DNA of 64,000 bases from an uncultured Pseudomonas sp. (GCF_913777995.1 NZ_CAJYVE010000004.1:1-64000), one strand, 5' to 3'; shown: positions 1 to 12,370, counted from the first letter of the stretch. Notes: generated by a model not told the origin, from the sequence alone. Program-made: numbers and translations.

Positions 1-83
1 TTCCTCGAATAGGCCTGATACATAGATGCAACCGGGCAGCAGTGTTTAAAGCAAAGCGTGTTGACAGTGTGGGGCGAGTCCAT

Positions 84-216
84 ACATAGGAGCGGCTTCA
101 GCCGCGAAGCGACCGCCTGTTCACAACAGATGCAGTGAATTTCCTGGCGCTTTCGCGGCTAAAGCCGCTCCCACCGGCCACATATCGCTTAAGCGAACAG
201 TATTGCGGCTAAAGCC
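84..216. repeat. REP/REPIN palindrome, family A
   Basis: Two inverted REP arms (gagcggcttcagccgcgaa on the left, ttcgcggctaaagccgctc on the right) flank a spacer of about 45 bases containing tgttcacaacagatgcagtg. A further half-element (gcggctaaagcc) follows. Near-identical copies lie at about 14.53, 21.81 and, degenerate, 39.87 kb. It occupies the space after the acnA stop codon, the usual position of Pseudomonas REPs, and could also fold at the 3' end of the acnA transcript. Confidence 0.85.
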
Positions 217-234
217 CTGCCAGCCATCGCGCCG

Positions 235-2979
<2,745 letters not shown>

Positions 2980-3181
2980 GGAACGGCTCCTTGAACGGTA
3001 TTCTGACGTCCTGCAAGCCTCAGGGCGGGGCCACGAGACTGCCTGGTTCGGACCTGGTAACGGTCAGCGCGGCACACGCCGCCGGTACCCATACTGTTGG
3101 TGTGGACCTTCGGGCCGAGTCAGAGGTTCCGCTTTCGGCTATCATGCGCGGCTTTGATCTTTGCAGGCTGCATCCTCGCCC

Positions 3182-4246
3182 ATGAATACGCTGTTTATGC
3201 ACTGCCGACCCGGCTTCGAAGGCGAAGTCTGCTCGGAAATCGCCGATATCGCTGCACGTCTTGACGTGGCCGGCTACGCCAAGGCCAAGCCGGACAGCGC
3301 CTGTGCGCAGTTCATCTGCCTGGAGCCCGGCGGTGCGCAACGGTTGATGCAGGGCCAGCGTTTCGAGCAGTTGATCTTCCCCCGGCAATGGGCCCGCGGG
3401 GCCTTCGTCGAACTGCCGGAAAGCGACCGCATCAGCGTGCTGCTGGCGCAGCTGCAGGACTACCCGGTGTGCGGCAGCCTGTGGCTGGAGGTGCTGGACA
3501 CCAATGACGGCAAGGAACTCTCGACCTTCTGCCGCAAGTTCGAGGTGCCGCTGCGCAAGGCCCTGACCCAGGCCGGGCGCCTGCGCGACGACCCACGGCT
3601 GCCGCGCCTGTTGCTGACCTTCAAGAGTGGTCGCGAGGTGTTCCTCGGTCTCGCCGAGGCCGGTAACCATGCCATGTGGCCGATGGGCATTGCGCGTCTG
3701 AAGTTTCCCCGCGAGGCACCCAGCCGTTCGACTCTCAAGCTGGAGGAGGCCTGGCATCATTTCATTCCCCGTGAGCAGTGGGACACGCGGTTGTCCGATG
3801 ACATGACCGGGGTCGATCTGGGCGCCGCACCCGGCGGCTGGACCTATCAGCTGGTGCGTCGCGGCATGCTGGTGACCGCCATCGACAACGGGCCGATGGC
3901 CGAAAGCCTGATGGAAACCGGGCTGGTGCAGCACCTGATGACCGACGGTTTCACCTGGAAGCCACGGCAGACCGTCGACTGGATGGTCTGTGACATTGTC
4001 GAGAAGCCCGCGCGCAGCGCCGCACTGCTGGAAACCTGGCTGGGCGAGGGCCTGTGCCGCGAGGCCGTGGTCAACCTCAAGCTGCCGATGAAGCAGCGCT
4101 ACGCTGAAGTACGGCGCCTGCTCGAGCGTATCGAGGAGGGCTTCAAGACCCGTGGCGTGAAAGTGTCGATCGGCTGCAAGCAGCTGTATCACGACCGCGA
4201 GGAAGTGACCTGCCACCTGCGCCGCCTGGACCTGACGCGGGCCTGA
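3182..4246 (+). CDS. rlmM: 23S rRNA 2'-O-ribose methyltransferase RlmM
   Basis: Methylates the 2'-OH of C2498 in 23S rRNA using SAM. The 354-residue protein begins MNTLFMHCRPGFEGEVCSEI, the conserved start of RlmM with its THUMP-like N-terminal part. The Rossmann-type catalytic domain has the SAM motif GVDLGAAPGGWTYQL near residue 210, followed by the aspartate-containing MVCDIVEKP and the lysine motif VVNLKLPMKQRY, giving the K-D-K-E type centre. An in-frame start 21 bases upstream is not conserved in the family. It is divergent from acnA. Confidence 0.95.
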   Translation: MNTLFMHCRPGFEGEVCSEIADIAARLDVAGYAKAKPDSACAQFICLEPGGAQRLMQGQRFEQLIFPRQWARGAFVELPESDRISVLLAQLQDYPVCGSLWLEVLDTNDGKELSTFCRKFEVPLRKALTQAGRLRDDPRLPRLLLTFKSGREVFLGLAEAGNHAMWPMGIARLKFPREAPSRSTLKLEEAWHHFIPREQWDTRLSDDMTGVDLGAAPGGWTYQLVRRGMLVTAIDNGPMAESLMETGLVQHLMTDGFTWKPRQTVDWMVCDIVEKPARSAALLETWLGEGLCREAVVNLKLPMKQRYAEVRRLLERIEEGFKTRGVKVSIGCKQLYHDREEVTCHLRRLDLTRA

Positions 4247-4300
4247 TTGGTCGCGCAGGTTCTTTTGGGCGACAATGCCCGCCTGTTTCCGGAGTGCCCC

Positions 4301-4555
4301 ATGCCTGAACCCATCGAACACCTCACCGTCGACGCGACCCTGGACGCCACCGGCCTGAATTGCCCGGAGCCGGTGATGATGCTGCACCAGAAAGTCCGCG
4401 ACCTGCCGGCCAGCGGCCTGCTCAAGGTCATCGCCACCGACCCCTCCACGCAGCGCGACATCCCCAAATTCTGCGTATTTCTGGGTCATGAGCTGGTCGC
4501 GCAACGCGCCGAAGCCGACACCTACCTGTACTGGATCCGCAAGAAAGCCGACTGA
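4301..4555 (+). CDS. tusA: Sulfur carrier protein TusA
   Basis: Small sulfurtransferase that passes persulfide sulfur from cysteine desulfurase to the TusBCD/TusE relay for 2-thiolation of tRNA wobble uridine. The 84-residue protein has the family CPxP motif (GLNCPEPVM) with the sulfur-carrying cysteine at C21, and the usual [12 protein letters not shown] segment. The start at 4301 matches the family length; earlier in-frame starts would add non-conserved residues. It sits 54 bases after rlmM and 42 before pdxB, so co-transcription is possible. Confidence 0.93.
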   Translation: MPEPIEHLTVDATLDATGLNCPEPVMMLHQKVRDLPASGLLKVIATDPSTQRDIPKFCVFLGHELVAQRAEADTYLYWIRKKAD

Positions 4556-4597
4556 CCGCGTCGTGCCCTGTACCTGACCTTTTCTGCGGAGCACACC

Positions 4598-5749
4598 ATG
4601 CAGATCGTCGCTGATGAAAATATCCCGCTGCTCGACGCGTTCTTCGCCGGCTTCGGTTCCATCCGCCGCTTGCCGGGGCGCGCCATCGACCGTGCGGCGC
4701 TGGCCGACGCCGACATCCTGCTGGTGCGTTCGATCACCCCGGTGACCCGTGAGCTGCTCGCTGGCAGCCCGGTGCGTTTCGTCGGCACCTGCACCATCGG
4801 CACCGACCACCTCGACCTGGACTATTTCGCCGAAGCCGGTATTGGCTGGTCCAGCGCGCCGGGTTGCAATGCCCGTGGCGTGGTCGATTACGTGCTGGGC
4901 AGCCTGTTGACCCTGGCCGAGCTGGAAGGCGTGACGCTGGACAGCCGCACCTACGGTGTGGTGGGCGCCGGTCAGGTGGGTGGCCGTCTGGTCGAGGTGC
5001 TGCGCGGCCTGGGCTGGACGGTGCTGGTCTGCGACCCGCCGCGCCAGCAGACCGAGGGCGGCGACTACGTGAGCCTGGAGCAGATCATCGAGCAATGTGA
5101 TGTGATCAGCCTGCACACCCCGCTGCAGCGCAGCGGCGAGCATCCCAGCTGGCATTTGCTCGACCGTGAACGCTTGCAGCGCCTGCGCCAAGGGGCCTGG
5201 CTGATCAATGCCAGCCGTGGCGCGGTGGTGAACAACCAGGCGCTGTACGAGGTGATGCTGGCGCGTGACGACCTGCAGGCGGTGCTGGATGTCTGGGAGG
5301 GCGAGCCACAGGTGCATGTGCCGCTGGCCGAACTCTGCACACTGGCCACGCCGCACATTGCCGGCTACAGCCTGGATGGCCGGCAGCGCGGCACCGAGCA
5401 GATCTACCAGGCCCTGTGCCGCTTCCTCGGTGCGGCGCCGAGCATTCGTCTGCACGACCTGCTGCCGCGTCCCTGGCTGGCCCAGGTGACCCTGGACGGC
5501 GCCAGCGACCCGGCCTGGGCCCTGGCGATGGTCTGCCGGGGTGTCTATGACCCGCGCCGTGACGATGCCGATTTCCGACGCACGCTGGAAGGCGATGTGC
5601 ACAGCCAGCGCCAGGCCTTCGACGCGCTGCGCAAGCATTACCCGCCGCGCCGCGAGATCGACGCGTTGCGGGTGCGGCTGGAAGGCGATGGCGAGGCGCT
5701 GGCTCAGTTGCGCCAATGGATGACCGCGCTGGGCACCCAGCTCGGTTAG
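4598..5749 (+). CDS. pdxB: Erythronate-4-phosphate dehydrogenase
   Basis: Oxidises 4-phospho-D-erythronate with NAD in the second step of DXP-dependent pyridoxal phosphate synthesis. It is a D-2-hydroxyacid dehydrogenase of 383 residues. It has the NAD-binding loop [19 protein letters not shown] near residue 121, the catalytic arginine segment [10 protein letters not shown], the acidic residue in DVWEGEP and the catalytic histidine in TPHIAGYS. The C-terminal PdxB-specific dimerisation region is complete, which separates it from SerA and LdhA. A REPIN follows the stop. Confidence 0.96.
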   Translation: MQIVADENIPLLDAFFAGFGSIRRLPGRAIDRAALADADILLVRSITPVTRELLAGSPVRFVGTCTIGTDHLDLDYFAEAGIGWSSAPGCNARGVVDYVLGSLLTLAELEGVTLDSRTYGVVGAGQVGGRLVEVLRGLGWTVLVCDPPRQQTEGGDYVSLEQIIEQCDVISLHTPLQRSGEHPSWHLLDRERLQRLRQGAWLINASRGAVVNNQALYEVMLARDDLQAVLDVWEGEPQVHVPLAELCTLATPHIAGYSLDGRQRGTEQIYQALCRFLGAAPSIRLHDLLPRPWLAQVTLDGASDPAWALAMVCRGVYDPRRDDADFRRTLEGDVHSQRQAFDALRKHYPPRREIDALRVRLEGDGEALAQLRQWMTALGTQLG

Positions 5750-5784
5750 GTCCAATACTGTTCGATCAAGCGCTTTACGGCTTT

Positions 5785-5873
5785 GTGGGAACGAGCTTGT
5801 TCGCGAAAAGCTGGCAAGGTCGCTGAGTTGGCTGTGAACGTGACGCCGCCTTCGCGAGCAAGCTCGCTCCCAC
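5785..5873. repeat. REP/REPIN palindrome, family B
   Basis: Inverted arms gtgggaacgagcttgttcgcg and cgcgagcaagctcgctcccac enclose about 45 bases containing ggctgtgaacgtgacgccgcc. The arms differ from family A (gcttgctcgcg core rather than gcttcagccgcg). The same element in reverse orientation lies at 39969-40054 and a half copy at 21928-21947. Confidence 0.8.
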
Positions 5874-5895
5874 GGTATTCGCTAGCGCCGGGCAT

Positions 5896-5922
5896 GAAAA
5901 ACCCGGCACAGGGCCGGGTCTT
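5896..5922 (-). terminator. Rho-independent terminator after the 62-aa gene
   Basis: A 7-bp GC stem (acccggc/gccgggt) has an A-run on its left side, so it reads as hairpin plus U-run for minus-strand transcripts. It lies 16 bases past the stop of the minus-strand small gene and may also stop pdxB read-through. Confidence 0.7.
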
Positions 5923-5937
5923 CGAGGGCCGGACGCT

Positions 5938-6126
5938 TCAGTCCGTGTGTTCTGCGGCGTGCTCCGGGGTCACCCAGTGCTGGTCGCATTCCTGGCAGGC
6001 CTGCTGCACCATCGCCTCGGTGATCGGGGTTTCCTGACCGTTTTCATCCAGGATTGCACCGCCGACCGGTTGGCCGGGTTGGGTGCGGATGACCTCGACT
6101 CGGTTGCCGTGCGTTTGCAAGCTCAT
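5938..6126 (-). CDS. Conserved hypothetical small protein
   Basis: A 62-residue soluble acidic protein starting MSLQTHGNRVEVIRTQPGQP. I chose the ATG at 6126 because GGAG lies about 8 bases upstream; an earlier ATG at 6153 lacks such a site. The C-terminal half has two cysteines in QQACQECDQHW, a CxxC that could bind metal, though no partner pair is present. There is no signal peptide or membrane segment. It has its own terminator. Function not recognised. Confidence 0.75.
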   Translation of the reverse strand: MSLQTHGNRVEVIRTQPGQPVGGAILDENGQETPITEAMVQQACQECDQHWVTPEHAAEHTD

Positions 6127-6309
6127 GGTCCGTCTCCTCATCAGGTGTTGCATTCAAACTTAATCACCCAGGATGACCGTGCCATGACAGCCCACGGTCG
6201 TTGGCCTGGTTCCGGCTCCACCGGTCGACTTCCCGTCTTGCGGCAGACGCTTGGGCAAGGCCAGTGTAGCCTTGGCTTTTCATGTGAGTACCACAGGCGG
6301 TCAGAGTTC

Positions 6310-8076
6310 ATGGTTTCAGCATCGTACGGCAGCCGGCGCCAGGCCCTCGGCCTGGCCTGGCGCTTCGTGTCACCTTATCGCTGGCGGGTCGGCGCCGCCT
6401 TGCTGGCGCTGATCGTCACTGCCGGCATTACCCTGTCCATGGGGCAGGGCATTCGCCTGTTGGTCGACCAGGGTTTCATGACCCGCTCTCCCGAACTGCT
6501 CAATCGTTCCATCGCCGTGTTCGGCGTACTGACCCTGGGGCTGGCTGCCGGCACCTTCATCCGTTTCTATCTGGTGTCGTGGATCGGCGAGCGGGTGGTG
6601 GCCGACGTGCGACGGGCGGTGTTCGCCCATCTGCTGGACCTGCATCCTGGTTTCTTCGAGCACAACCGCGGCTCGGAAATCCAGTCCCGGCTGACCGCCG
6701 ACACCGCCCTGTTGCAGTCGGTGGTGGGTTCGTCGTTATCGATGTTCCTGCGCAGTGCCCTGATGGTGGCCGGGGGCATCGTGCTGCTGTTCGTTACCAA
6801 CCCGCGGTTGACCAGCATCGTGGTGATCTCGCTGCCGCTGGTGCTGGCGCCGATCCTGATCTTCGGGCGCCGGGTACGGCGCCTGTCACGACAGAACCAG
6901 GACCGCGTCGCCGAGGTCGGCAGCTACGTCGCCGAGACCCTGGGGCAGATCAAGACCGTACAGGCCTACAACCATCAGGCGCTGGACCGCCAGCAGTTTT
7001 CCACCACCGTGGAGCAGGCGTTTGCTACCGCGCGGCGGCACATCCTGCAGCGTGCCTGGTTGATCACCCTGGTCATCGTCCTGGTGCTGGGCGCCGTGGC
7101 GGTCATGCTGCGTGTCGGTGGCATGGATGTCATCGAAGGGCGGATCAGCAATGGCGAGCTGGCGGCCTTCGTGTTCTACGCCCTGGTGGTCGGCACCTCG
7201 TTCGGCACCATCAGCGAAGTGATCGGCGAGCTGCAACGCGCGGCCGGCGCGGCGCAGCGTATCGGTGAACTGCTCCAGGCACGCAGCGAAGTGCGCGCGC
7301 CGCAGCCGGTCCCTGAGGCATTGCCAGAGCGCATTGTCGGGCGTCTGGCGCTGCAGGGTGTGAGCTTCGCCTATCCGTCGCGGCCCGAGCGCATGGTGAT
7401 CGATGACCTGAACCTGAACGTCGAACCGGGCGAAACCCTGGCGCTGGTCGGCCCTTCGGGGGCGGGCAAGTCGACGCTGTTCGACCTGCTGCTGCGTTTC
7501 TACGACCCGCAGCAGGGGCAGATCAGCCTGGAGGGCGTGGCGCTGCGGCAACTCGATCCGCTTGAGCTGCGTCGGCACTTCGCCCTGGTGTCGCAGAACC
7601 CGGCGCTGTTTTTCGGCAGCATCGCCGACAACATCCGTTACGGGCGGCCGGATGCCAGTGACGAGCAGGTGCGCGCCGCTGCACGTGTCGCCCATGCCGA
7701 CGAGTTCATCAGCCAGATGCCGGACGGCTACCATACGCGGCTGGGGGAGGGCGGGCTGGGTTTGTCTGGTGGCCAGAAGCAACGCCTGGCCATCGCCCGG
7801 GCGGTGCTGGTGGACGCACCGATCCTGTTGCTCGACGAAGCCACCAGTGCGCTGGATGCGCAGAGTGAGCACCTGATCCAGCAGGCCTTGCCGAGCCTGA
7901 TGCAGGGGCGTACCACGCTGGTCATCGCGCACCGCCTGGCCACCGTCCAGAACGCCGACCGTATCGCCGTGCTGGAGCATGGGCGGCTGGTGGCCATCGG
8001 CAGCCATCGGCAACTGATCGACAGCAGCCCGCTCTACGCACGGCTGGCGGCGCTGCAATTCAATCTCGAAGGGTAA
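6310..8076 (+). CDS. ABC transporter, ATP-binding/permease fusion (MsbA/lipid-exporter type)
   Basis: A 588-residue half-transporter with about six N-terminal membrane helices (ABC type-1 fold, residues 20-300) and a C-terminal nucleotide-binding domain. The domain shows Walker A GPSGAGKST near residue 382, signature LSGGQKQR near 486, Walker B ILLLDEATSALD near 507 and the H-loop AHRLAT. It would act as a homodimer in the inner membrane. The family exports lipids, drugs or peptides; the substrate cannot be read from the sequence. The open frame extends far upstream, but the ATG at 6310 begins the homologous region. It stands alone, followed by a hairpin. Confidence 0.9.
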   Translation: MVSASYGSRRQALGLAWRFVSPYRWRVGAALLALIVTAGITLSMGQGIRLLVDQGFMTRSPELLNRSIAVFGVLTLGLAAGTFIRFYLVSWIGERVVADVRRAVFAHLLDLHPGFFEHNRGSEIQSRLTADTALLQSVVGSSLSMFLRSALMVAGGIVLLFVTNPRLTSIVVISLPLVLAPILIFGRRVRRLSRQNQDRVAEVGSYVAETLGQIKTVQAYNHQALDRQQFSTTVEQAFATARRHILQRAWLITLVIVLVLGAVAVMLRVGGMDVIEGRISNGELAAFVFYALVVGTSFGTISEVIGELQRAAGAAQRIGELLQARSEVRAPQPVPEALPERIVGRLALQGVSFAYPSRPERMVIDDLNLNVEPGETLALVGPSGAGKSTLFDLLLRFYDPQQGQISLEGVALRQLDPLELRRHFALVSQNPALFFGSIADNIRYGRPDASDEQVRAAARVAHADEFISQMPDGYHTRLGEGGLGLSGGQKQRLAIARAVLVDAPILLLDEATSALDAQSEHLIQQALPSLMQGRTTLVIAHRLATVQNADRIAVLEHGRLVAIGSHRQLIDSSPLYARLAALQFNLEG

Positions 8077-8096
8077 CGCCGGTCAGTGGCGCATGC

Positions 8097-8118
8097 GGCA
8101 GGGCCGAACGGCCCTGCC
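8097..8118. terminator. Hairpin between convergent genes
   Basis: A perfect 9-bp stem (ggcagggcc/ggccctgcc) with a GAAC tetraloop lies between the stops of the ABC transporter gene and ppnP. It has no clear U-run on either side, so it may be a weak bidirectional terminator. Confidence 0.5.
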
Positions 8119-8129
8119 AGGGTGTGGGT

Positions 8130-8411
8130 TCAGCGGTATTCGCACAGATAGGCGGTATCGACGCTGACCTTGAGCTGGAACTTGCTGTTGGCGGGCACGT
8201 TGAAACGGCTGCCGCTGGCGAAGGTTTCCCAGGCGTCGCTGCCCGGCAGCTTGACCACCAGCTCACCGGAGATGACGTGCATGATCTCGGCCTGGGCAGT
8301 GCCGAATTCATATTCACCGGCAGCCATCACACCGATGGTGGCCTGGCCTTCGGCCTGGCTGAAGGCGATGGATTTGACGGTGCCGTCGAAATATTCGTTG
8401 ACCTTGAACAT
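8130..8411 (-). CDS. ppnP: Pyrimidine/purine nucleoside phosphorylase
   Basis: A 93-residue single-domain cupin of the PpnP (DUF1255/YaiE) family, which phosphorolyses several nucleosides to base plus ribose 1-phosphate. It starts [17 protein letters not shown], and [20 protein letters not shown] matches the cupin core. The chosen start follows a gaggaaccc-type site; an upstream ATG would add 15 non-conserved residues. It would act in nucleoside salvage in the cytoplasm. It is convergent with the ABC gene. Confidence 0.92.
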   Translation of the reverse strand: MFKVNEYFDGTVKSIAFSQAEGQATIGVMAAGEYEFGTAQAEIMHVISGELVVKLPGSDAWETFASGSRFNVPANSKFQLKVSVDTAYLCEYR

Positions 8412-8481
8412 GCGGGTTCCTTGCAGAGGCTGAAAATAGGGCCGGCCAGTATGCACAAGGCTCTGGTCGACGTCACGCCTG

Positions 8482-9024
8482 TCAGGCGGGCAGGATCAGC
8501 GGCAGCAGGCGTGCGGTGTTGCGGGCGTCGACCAGGGCCCGGTGCTGCTGGCCGGTGAAGTGCATGCCGGCCAGTTGCAGGGCGCTGTTGAGTCCTACCG
8601 GTCGCTGCAACTGGCGCGCCTGGGCGAAGCGGTGCTTGAGGTTGACGTAGGGCATCTGGCGCAGCGAGCTGTCGAGGCGATGGCTGCGCCATTCCTCCTG
8701 CAGTTGATGATGGTCGTAGTCGCCCCAGCTGGCCCAGCCCACCACCCGTGCGCGGTGATGGCCCAGCCAGCGTTCGAACTGGGGCCAGACGCTCTCCAGG
8801 GGCTCGGCCGTGTCGATGTTGTGCTGAGCGATGTGGGTCAGGTCCTTGCAGAACTGGGTCAGCAGCGGGCGCCGTGCCGGACGCACGAAGCGCTCGAAAT
8901 GGTCCAGCTCACGGCCGTCCTGGTTCACCAGCGTCGCGCCTATTTCGATGATTTCCATCTCGGTGACCGGCCAACCGCCTTCCTCGGTGGTGGCTTCCAG
9001 GTCAATCACCAGCCAATGCGGCAT
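8482..9024 (-). CDS. 3'-5' exonuclease, DEDDh family
   Basis: A 180-residue RNase T/ERI-1-like exonuclease. The DEDDh residues are visible: D and E in VIDLEAT (Exo I), D in WGDYDHHQL (Exo II), and H and D in [13 protein letters not shown] (Exo III). It would degrade single-stranded RNA or DNA ends with two metal ions. The ATG at 9024 was chosen because the conserved domain begins at PHWLVIDLE; the longer frame to 9081 adds 19 unrelated residues. The exact substrate is unknown. Confidence 0.88.
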   Translation of the reverse strand: MPHWLVIDLEATTEEGGWPVTEMEIIEIGATLVNQDGRELDHFERFVRPARRPLLTQFCKDLTHIAQHNIDTAEPLESVWPQFERWLGHHRARVVGWASWGDYDHHQLQEEWRSHRLDSSLRQMPYVNLKHRFAQARQLQRPVGLNSALQLAGMHFTGQQHRALVDARNTARLLPLILPA

Positions 9025-9235
9025 GTCAAAGCTCCCATCCAACGGTTTCGATATACAGGCGACAGCCTCCAGCGTAGCCATGTTCGCCGCCCTGTGCCTG
9101 GCTGCGTTCCCGGATTGACCCTAGGGGTGGGCAAAGGTGCCTTTTCCCCGCTGGTTGGCACGCCGGGCGGCGGGTGCCGACAATGCCGAGGCCATAGGAA
9201 GCGCGATGACGCGCTGCAGAGGGGTATTCGAAGAC

Positions 9236-9254
9236 GGGCGGCCGAGGGCCGCCC
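9236..9254 (-). terminator. Terminator hairpin after the DUF2897 gene
   Basis: A perfect 8-bp stem (gggcggcc/ggccgccc) with a 3-base loop lies about 10 bases beyond the minus-strand stop codon. There is no U-run, so its strength is uncertain. Confidence 0.5.
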
Positions 9255-9264
9255 GGAGGGAGGG

Positions 9265-9432
9265 TCAGCGATCCTTGGCTTCCTTCGCGTCCATTTCCGC
9301 GTTGCGTTCATGGACCCGCTTGAGCTGCTCCTCGGTCAGCGGCAGCTTTTGCGCGGTGTCACGCAACAGCAGCAGGCCGCCGACGATGGAGCCGATCGCC
9401 ACGATGAGAATCAACCAGGCATACCAGGGCAT
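9265..9432 (-). CDS. DUF2897 family small membrane protein
   Basis: A 55-residue protein beginning MPWYAWLILIVAIGSIVGG, with one N-terminal membrane helix (residues about 4-23) and a charged cytoplasmic tail ending NAEMDAKEAKDR. Length and layout match the DUF2897 family, which is common in Pseudomonas. A ribosome site (AAGGAG) lies just upstream of the ATG. It has its own terminator and is divergent from pyrF. The family has no known function. Confidence 0.85.
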   Translation of the reverse strand: MPWYAWLILIVAIGSIVGGLLLLRDTAQKLPLTEEQLKRVHERNAEMDAKEAKDR

Positions 9433-9574
9433 AGCGCACTCCTTGTGGTGATGACATTTTGAGCCACGACAGCGCCCGATGGTTCAAGTGTATGCCGGTG
9501 GTACAGGTTGTGCACCGCCATACGGCCAGATCGGCTACAATGCGCGCCGATTTCGACTTGCTGAGAACCCGCTC

Positions 9575-10273
9575 ATGTCCGCTTGCCAGACCCCTGTCAT
9601 CGTCGCCCTGGATTTCCCGACCCGAGAAGCCGCCCTGAAGCTGGCCGATCAGCTCGATCCGAAGCTGTGCAGGGTCAAGGTCGGCAAGGAGCTGTTCACC
9701 AGCAGCGCCTCGGGCATCGTGGCGACCCTCTGCGAGCGCGGTTTCGAGGTATTCCTCGACCTCAAGTTTCACGACATTCCCAACACCACCGCCATGGCCG
9801 TGCGCGCGGCTGCCGAGATGGGCGTGTGGATGGTCAACGTGCATTGCTCCGGCGGCCTGCGCATGATGCAGGCGTGCCGCGAGGTGCTGGCGCAGCGCAC
9901 TGGTCCGCAGCCCCTGCTGATCGGCGTGACCGTGCTGACCAGCATGGAGCGCGAAGACCTGGCCGGTATCGGCCTGGATATCGAGCCGCAGGAGCAGGTG
10001 TTGCGCCTGGCGGCCCTGGCCGAGAAGGCCGGCATGGATGGCCTGGTGTGTTCGGCCCAGGAAGCCCGGGCGCTGAAGACCGCGCACCCGTCGCTGCAGC
10101 TGGTCACGCCTGGCATTCGCCCGGCCGGCAGCGCCCAGGACGACCAGCGCCGCATCCTGACCCCGCGCCAGGCCCTGGAGGCCGGTTCCGACTATCTGGT
10201 GATCGGTCGGCCGATCAGCCAGGCCGCCGACCCGGCCCAGGCCCTGGCGGCGGTGGTCGCCGAACTGGCCTGA
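9575..10273 (+). CDS. pyrF: Orotidine 5'-phosphate decarboxylase
   Basis: Catalyses the last step of UMP synthesis, OMP to UMP plus CO2. The 232-residue TIM barrel has the catalytic lysine/aspartate motif [12 protein letters not shown] near residue 60, substrate loops VTVLTSM and [10 protein letters not shown], and the C-terminal phosphate-binding [10 protein letters not shown]. The ATG at 9575 fits the family; a TACAAT -10-like hexamer at 9536-9541 lies 34 bases upstream. It is monocistronic, convergent with the oxidoreductase gene. Confidence 0.97.
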   Translation: MSACQTPVIVALDFPTREAALKLADQLDPKLCRVKVGKELFTSSASGIVATLCERGFEVFLDLKFHDIPNTTAMAVRAAAEMGVWMVNVHCSGGLRMMQACREVLAQRTGPQPLLIGVTVLTSMEREDLAGIGLDIEPQEQVLRLAALAEKAGMDGLVCSAQEARALKTAHPSLQLVTPGIRPAGSAQDDQRRILTPRQALEAGSDYLVIGRPISQAADPAQALAAVVAELA

Positions 10274-10289
10274 AACCCGCCGCGCGTGC

Positions 10290-11294
10290 TCAGACCTTGA
10301 GCACCAGCTTGCCGAAGTTCTCGCCGTTGAACAGCTTGAGCAGGGTCTCGGGGAAGGTTTCCAGGCCCTCGACCACATCTTCGCGGCTGTGCAAGCGGCC
10401 CTCGGCGATCCAGCCGGCCATTTCCCGTGCCGCTTCGGCGTAGCGGGTGGCGTAGTCGAGTACCACGAAGCCTTCCATGCGTGCGCGATTGACCAGCAGT
10501 GACAGGTAGTTGGCGGGTCCTTTGACGGGTGTACTGTTGTTGTACTGGCTGATGGCGCCGCAGATCACTACCCGCGCCTTGGGCGCCAGGCGCGCCAGCA
10601 CCGTGTCGAGAATCTCCCCACCAACGTTGTCGAAGAAGACATCTACGCCTTTGGGGCAGTCGCGTTTCAATGCCGCGGCGACGTCTTCGTTCTTGTAGTC
10701 GATGGCCGCATCGAAGCCCAGTTCCTCGATCAGCGAGCGGCATTTGGCCGGACCGCCGGCGATACCCACCACTCGGCAGCCCTTGAGCTTGGCGATTTGC
10801 CCAGCGATGCTGCCCACCGCGCCGGCTGCGCCGGAAATCACCACCGTTTCGCCTTCGCGGGGCTGACCGACTTCCAGCAGGGCGAAGTAGGCCGTCATGC
10901 CGGTCATGCCCAGGGCTGACAGATAGCGCGGTAACGGCGCGGCTTGCGGGTCTACCGGGTAGAAGCCCTTGGGGGCGCCAAGGAAGTAATCCTGCACACC
11001 CAGTGCGCCCTGCACATGGTCGCCCACCGCAAAGCGCGGGTGCCGGGAGGCGATCACTTCGCCAATGCCCAGCGCCCGCATGACCTCGCCCAGGCCGACC
11101 GGCTCGATATACGATTTGCCTTCATTCATCCAGCCGCGCATGGCCGGGTCCAGCGACAGGTACAGGTTGCGCACCAGGATCTGACCGTCTTGCGGTTCGC
11201 CCACGGGTACCTCTTCGAAGCCGAAGTCGTCCCGGCTCACCAGCCCGGAAGGGCGTCTGTTCAGGACGAAGCGGCGATTGGGTAATGGGCTCAT
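10290..11294 (-). CDS. NADP-dependent oxidoreductase, CurA/leukotriene B4 12-hydroxydehydrogenase-like
   Basis: A 334-residue zinc-independent medium-chain dehydrogenase/reductase that likely reduces the double bond of alpha,beta-unsaturated carbonyls with NADPH. It starts MSPLPNRRFVLNRRP. The substrate loop LYLSLDPAMRGWM near residue 47 and the cofactor motif AAGAVGSIAGQIAKLKGCRV near 155 are typical, as is FDNVGGEILD. Zinc-binding cysteine clusters are absent, as expected for this subfamily. The ATG at 11294 is preferred over one at 11339 because homology begins there. The substrate is unknown. Confidence 0.9.
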   Translation of the reverse strand: MSPLPNRRFVLNRRPSGLVSRDDFGFEEVPVGEPQDGQILVRNLYLSLDPAMRGWMNEGKSYIEPVGLGEVMRALGIGEVIASRHPRFAVGDHVQGALGVQDYFLGAPKGFYPVDPQAAPLPRYLSALGMTGMTAYFALLEVGQPREGETVVISGAAGAVGSIAGQIAKLKGCRVVGIAGGPAKCRSLIEELGFDAAIDYKNEDVAAALKRDCPKGVDVFFDNVGGEILDTVLARLAPKARVVICGAISQYNNSTPVKGPANYLSLLVNRARMEGFVVLDYATRYAEAAREMAGWIAEGRLHSREDVVEGLETFPETLLKLFNGENFGKLVLKV

Positions 11295-11434
11295 GGCGGT
11301 TCCTCGGTATTGGCGTGAATCGTCATTGAAGTCGCTCATCGATTACGCAGCAAGCCATGTTCACCGAGGCCGGCTTGAGTTGGCGGGATGGTTGCCCTAA
11401 ATTGCAGTTTTGCCGCCTGCCGGGAAGCTTTTCG

Positions 11435-12370
11435 ATGTCACTCGCTGCTGTGCCTGTCCTGTACCCCTCTGTATTACGTCCTGGTGATGCGGTGGCGCTG
11501 GTGTCGCCTGCCGGGCCGGTGGAGCCCGCGCGCATCGAGGCGGCCGCCGCAGAGCTGGAAAGCTGGGGGCTGCGGCCGAAGGTGTACCCGCATGCCTTCG
11601 AGCGGCATTCCTTCTACGCCGGCACTGACGCCGACCGGCTCGCCGATCTCAACCACGCCCTGGCTGACCCGCAGATCCGCGCGGTGATCTGCAATCGCGG
11701 CGGTTATGGCGTGCAGCGTATTCTCGGCCAGCTCGACCTGGCGGCAGTGCGCCGTGACCCCAAGCTGGTTGTCGGTTTTTCCGACATCACCGCCTTGCAT
11801 GGCCTGCTCTGGGCCCAGGCCCGCCTGGCGACCGTGCATGGCCCGGTGGCCAACCAGTTGCAACCCGGTAATCCCTACGGTGACGGCCTGCGCCAAGTAT
11901 TGATGAGTCGTGAGCCGGTGCGTCTGCTCGCCGACCGCGAGGCTGCGACTGGCAGCGTGCGCACGTCGGGGCGCGCGTCGGGGCGTTTGCTGGGGGGCAA
12001 TCTGGCGATACTCGGCACCTGCGTCGGCACGCCGTTCATGCCGGATCTTGAAGGCGCCATCCTGCTGCTTGAGGATGTTGGGGAAGCGGCCTACCGCATC
12101 GACCGCATGCTGACCCACCTGGGTAACTGCGGTCTGTTGCAGCGCCTGGCCGGTGTGGCCGTGGGCGACTTCAGCGTGCCAGCCGGTGCCGGGGGCGCCA
12201 TTACCCCCGCCCACGTGCTGCAGGAGCGCCTGGGCGGGCTGGGCATTCCGGTGCTGGGTGGCCTGCCGGTGGGGCATGGTCAGGTCAACCAGGCCGTGCC
12301 GCTGGGTACCGAAGCGGTGTTGGACGCTGATGCCGGTACCCTGCAAGTCGCTACGCTGTTCCGCAGCTAG
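11435..12370 (+). CDS. ldcA: LD-carboxypeptidase (S66 family, murein tetrapeptide)
   Basis: Cleaves the terminal D-alanine from murein tetrapeptides during cytoplasmic peptidoglycan recycling. The 311-residue protein has the S66 features: GGYGVQRIL then GFSDITALHG with the nucleophilic serine near residue 113, the glutamate in LLLEDVGEAAYRIDRML, and the histidine in GLPVGHGQVNQAVPLG, completing the Ser-Glu-His triad. The start at 11435 (MSLAAVPVLYPS) agrees with family N-termini. It is divergent from the reductase gene. Confidence 0.93.
   Translation: MSLAAVPVLYPSVLRPGDAVALVSPAGPVEPARIEAAAAELESWGLRPKVYPHAFERHSFYAGTDADRLADLNHALADPQIRAVICNRGGYGVQRILGQLDLAAVRRDPKLVVGFSDITALHGLLWAQARLATVHGPVANQLQPGNPYGDGLRQVLMSREPVRLLADREAATGSVRTSGRASGRLLGGNLAILGTCVGTPFMPDLEGAILLLEDVGEAAYRIDRMLTHLGNCGLLQRLAGVAVGDFSVPAGAGGAITPAHVLQERLGGLGIPVLGGLPVGHGQVNQAVPLGTEAVLDADAGTLQVATLFRS

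Noticed and set aside
84-216. Palindromic repeats as insertion sequence ends
   Set aside because: No transposase gene is present; size, arms and positions match Pseudomonas REP/REPIN elements.
3020-5755. A 911-codon minus-strand frame across rlmM, tusA and pdxB
   Set aside because: Same composition artefact; it covers three well-supported genes and has no ribosome site or family features.
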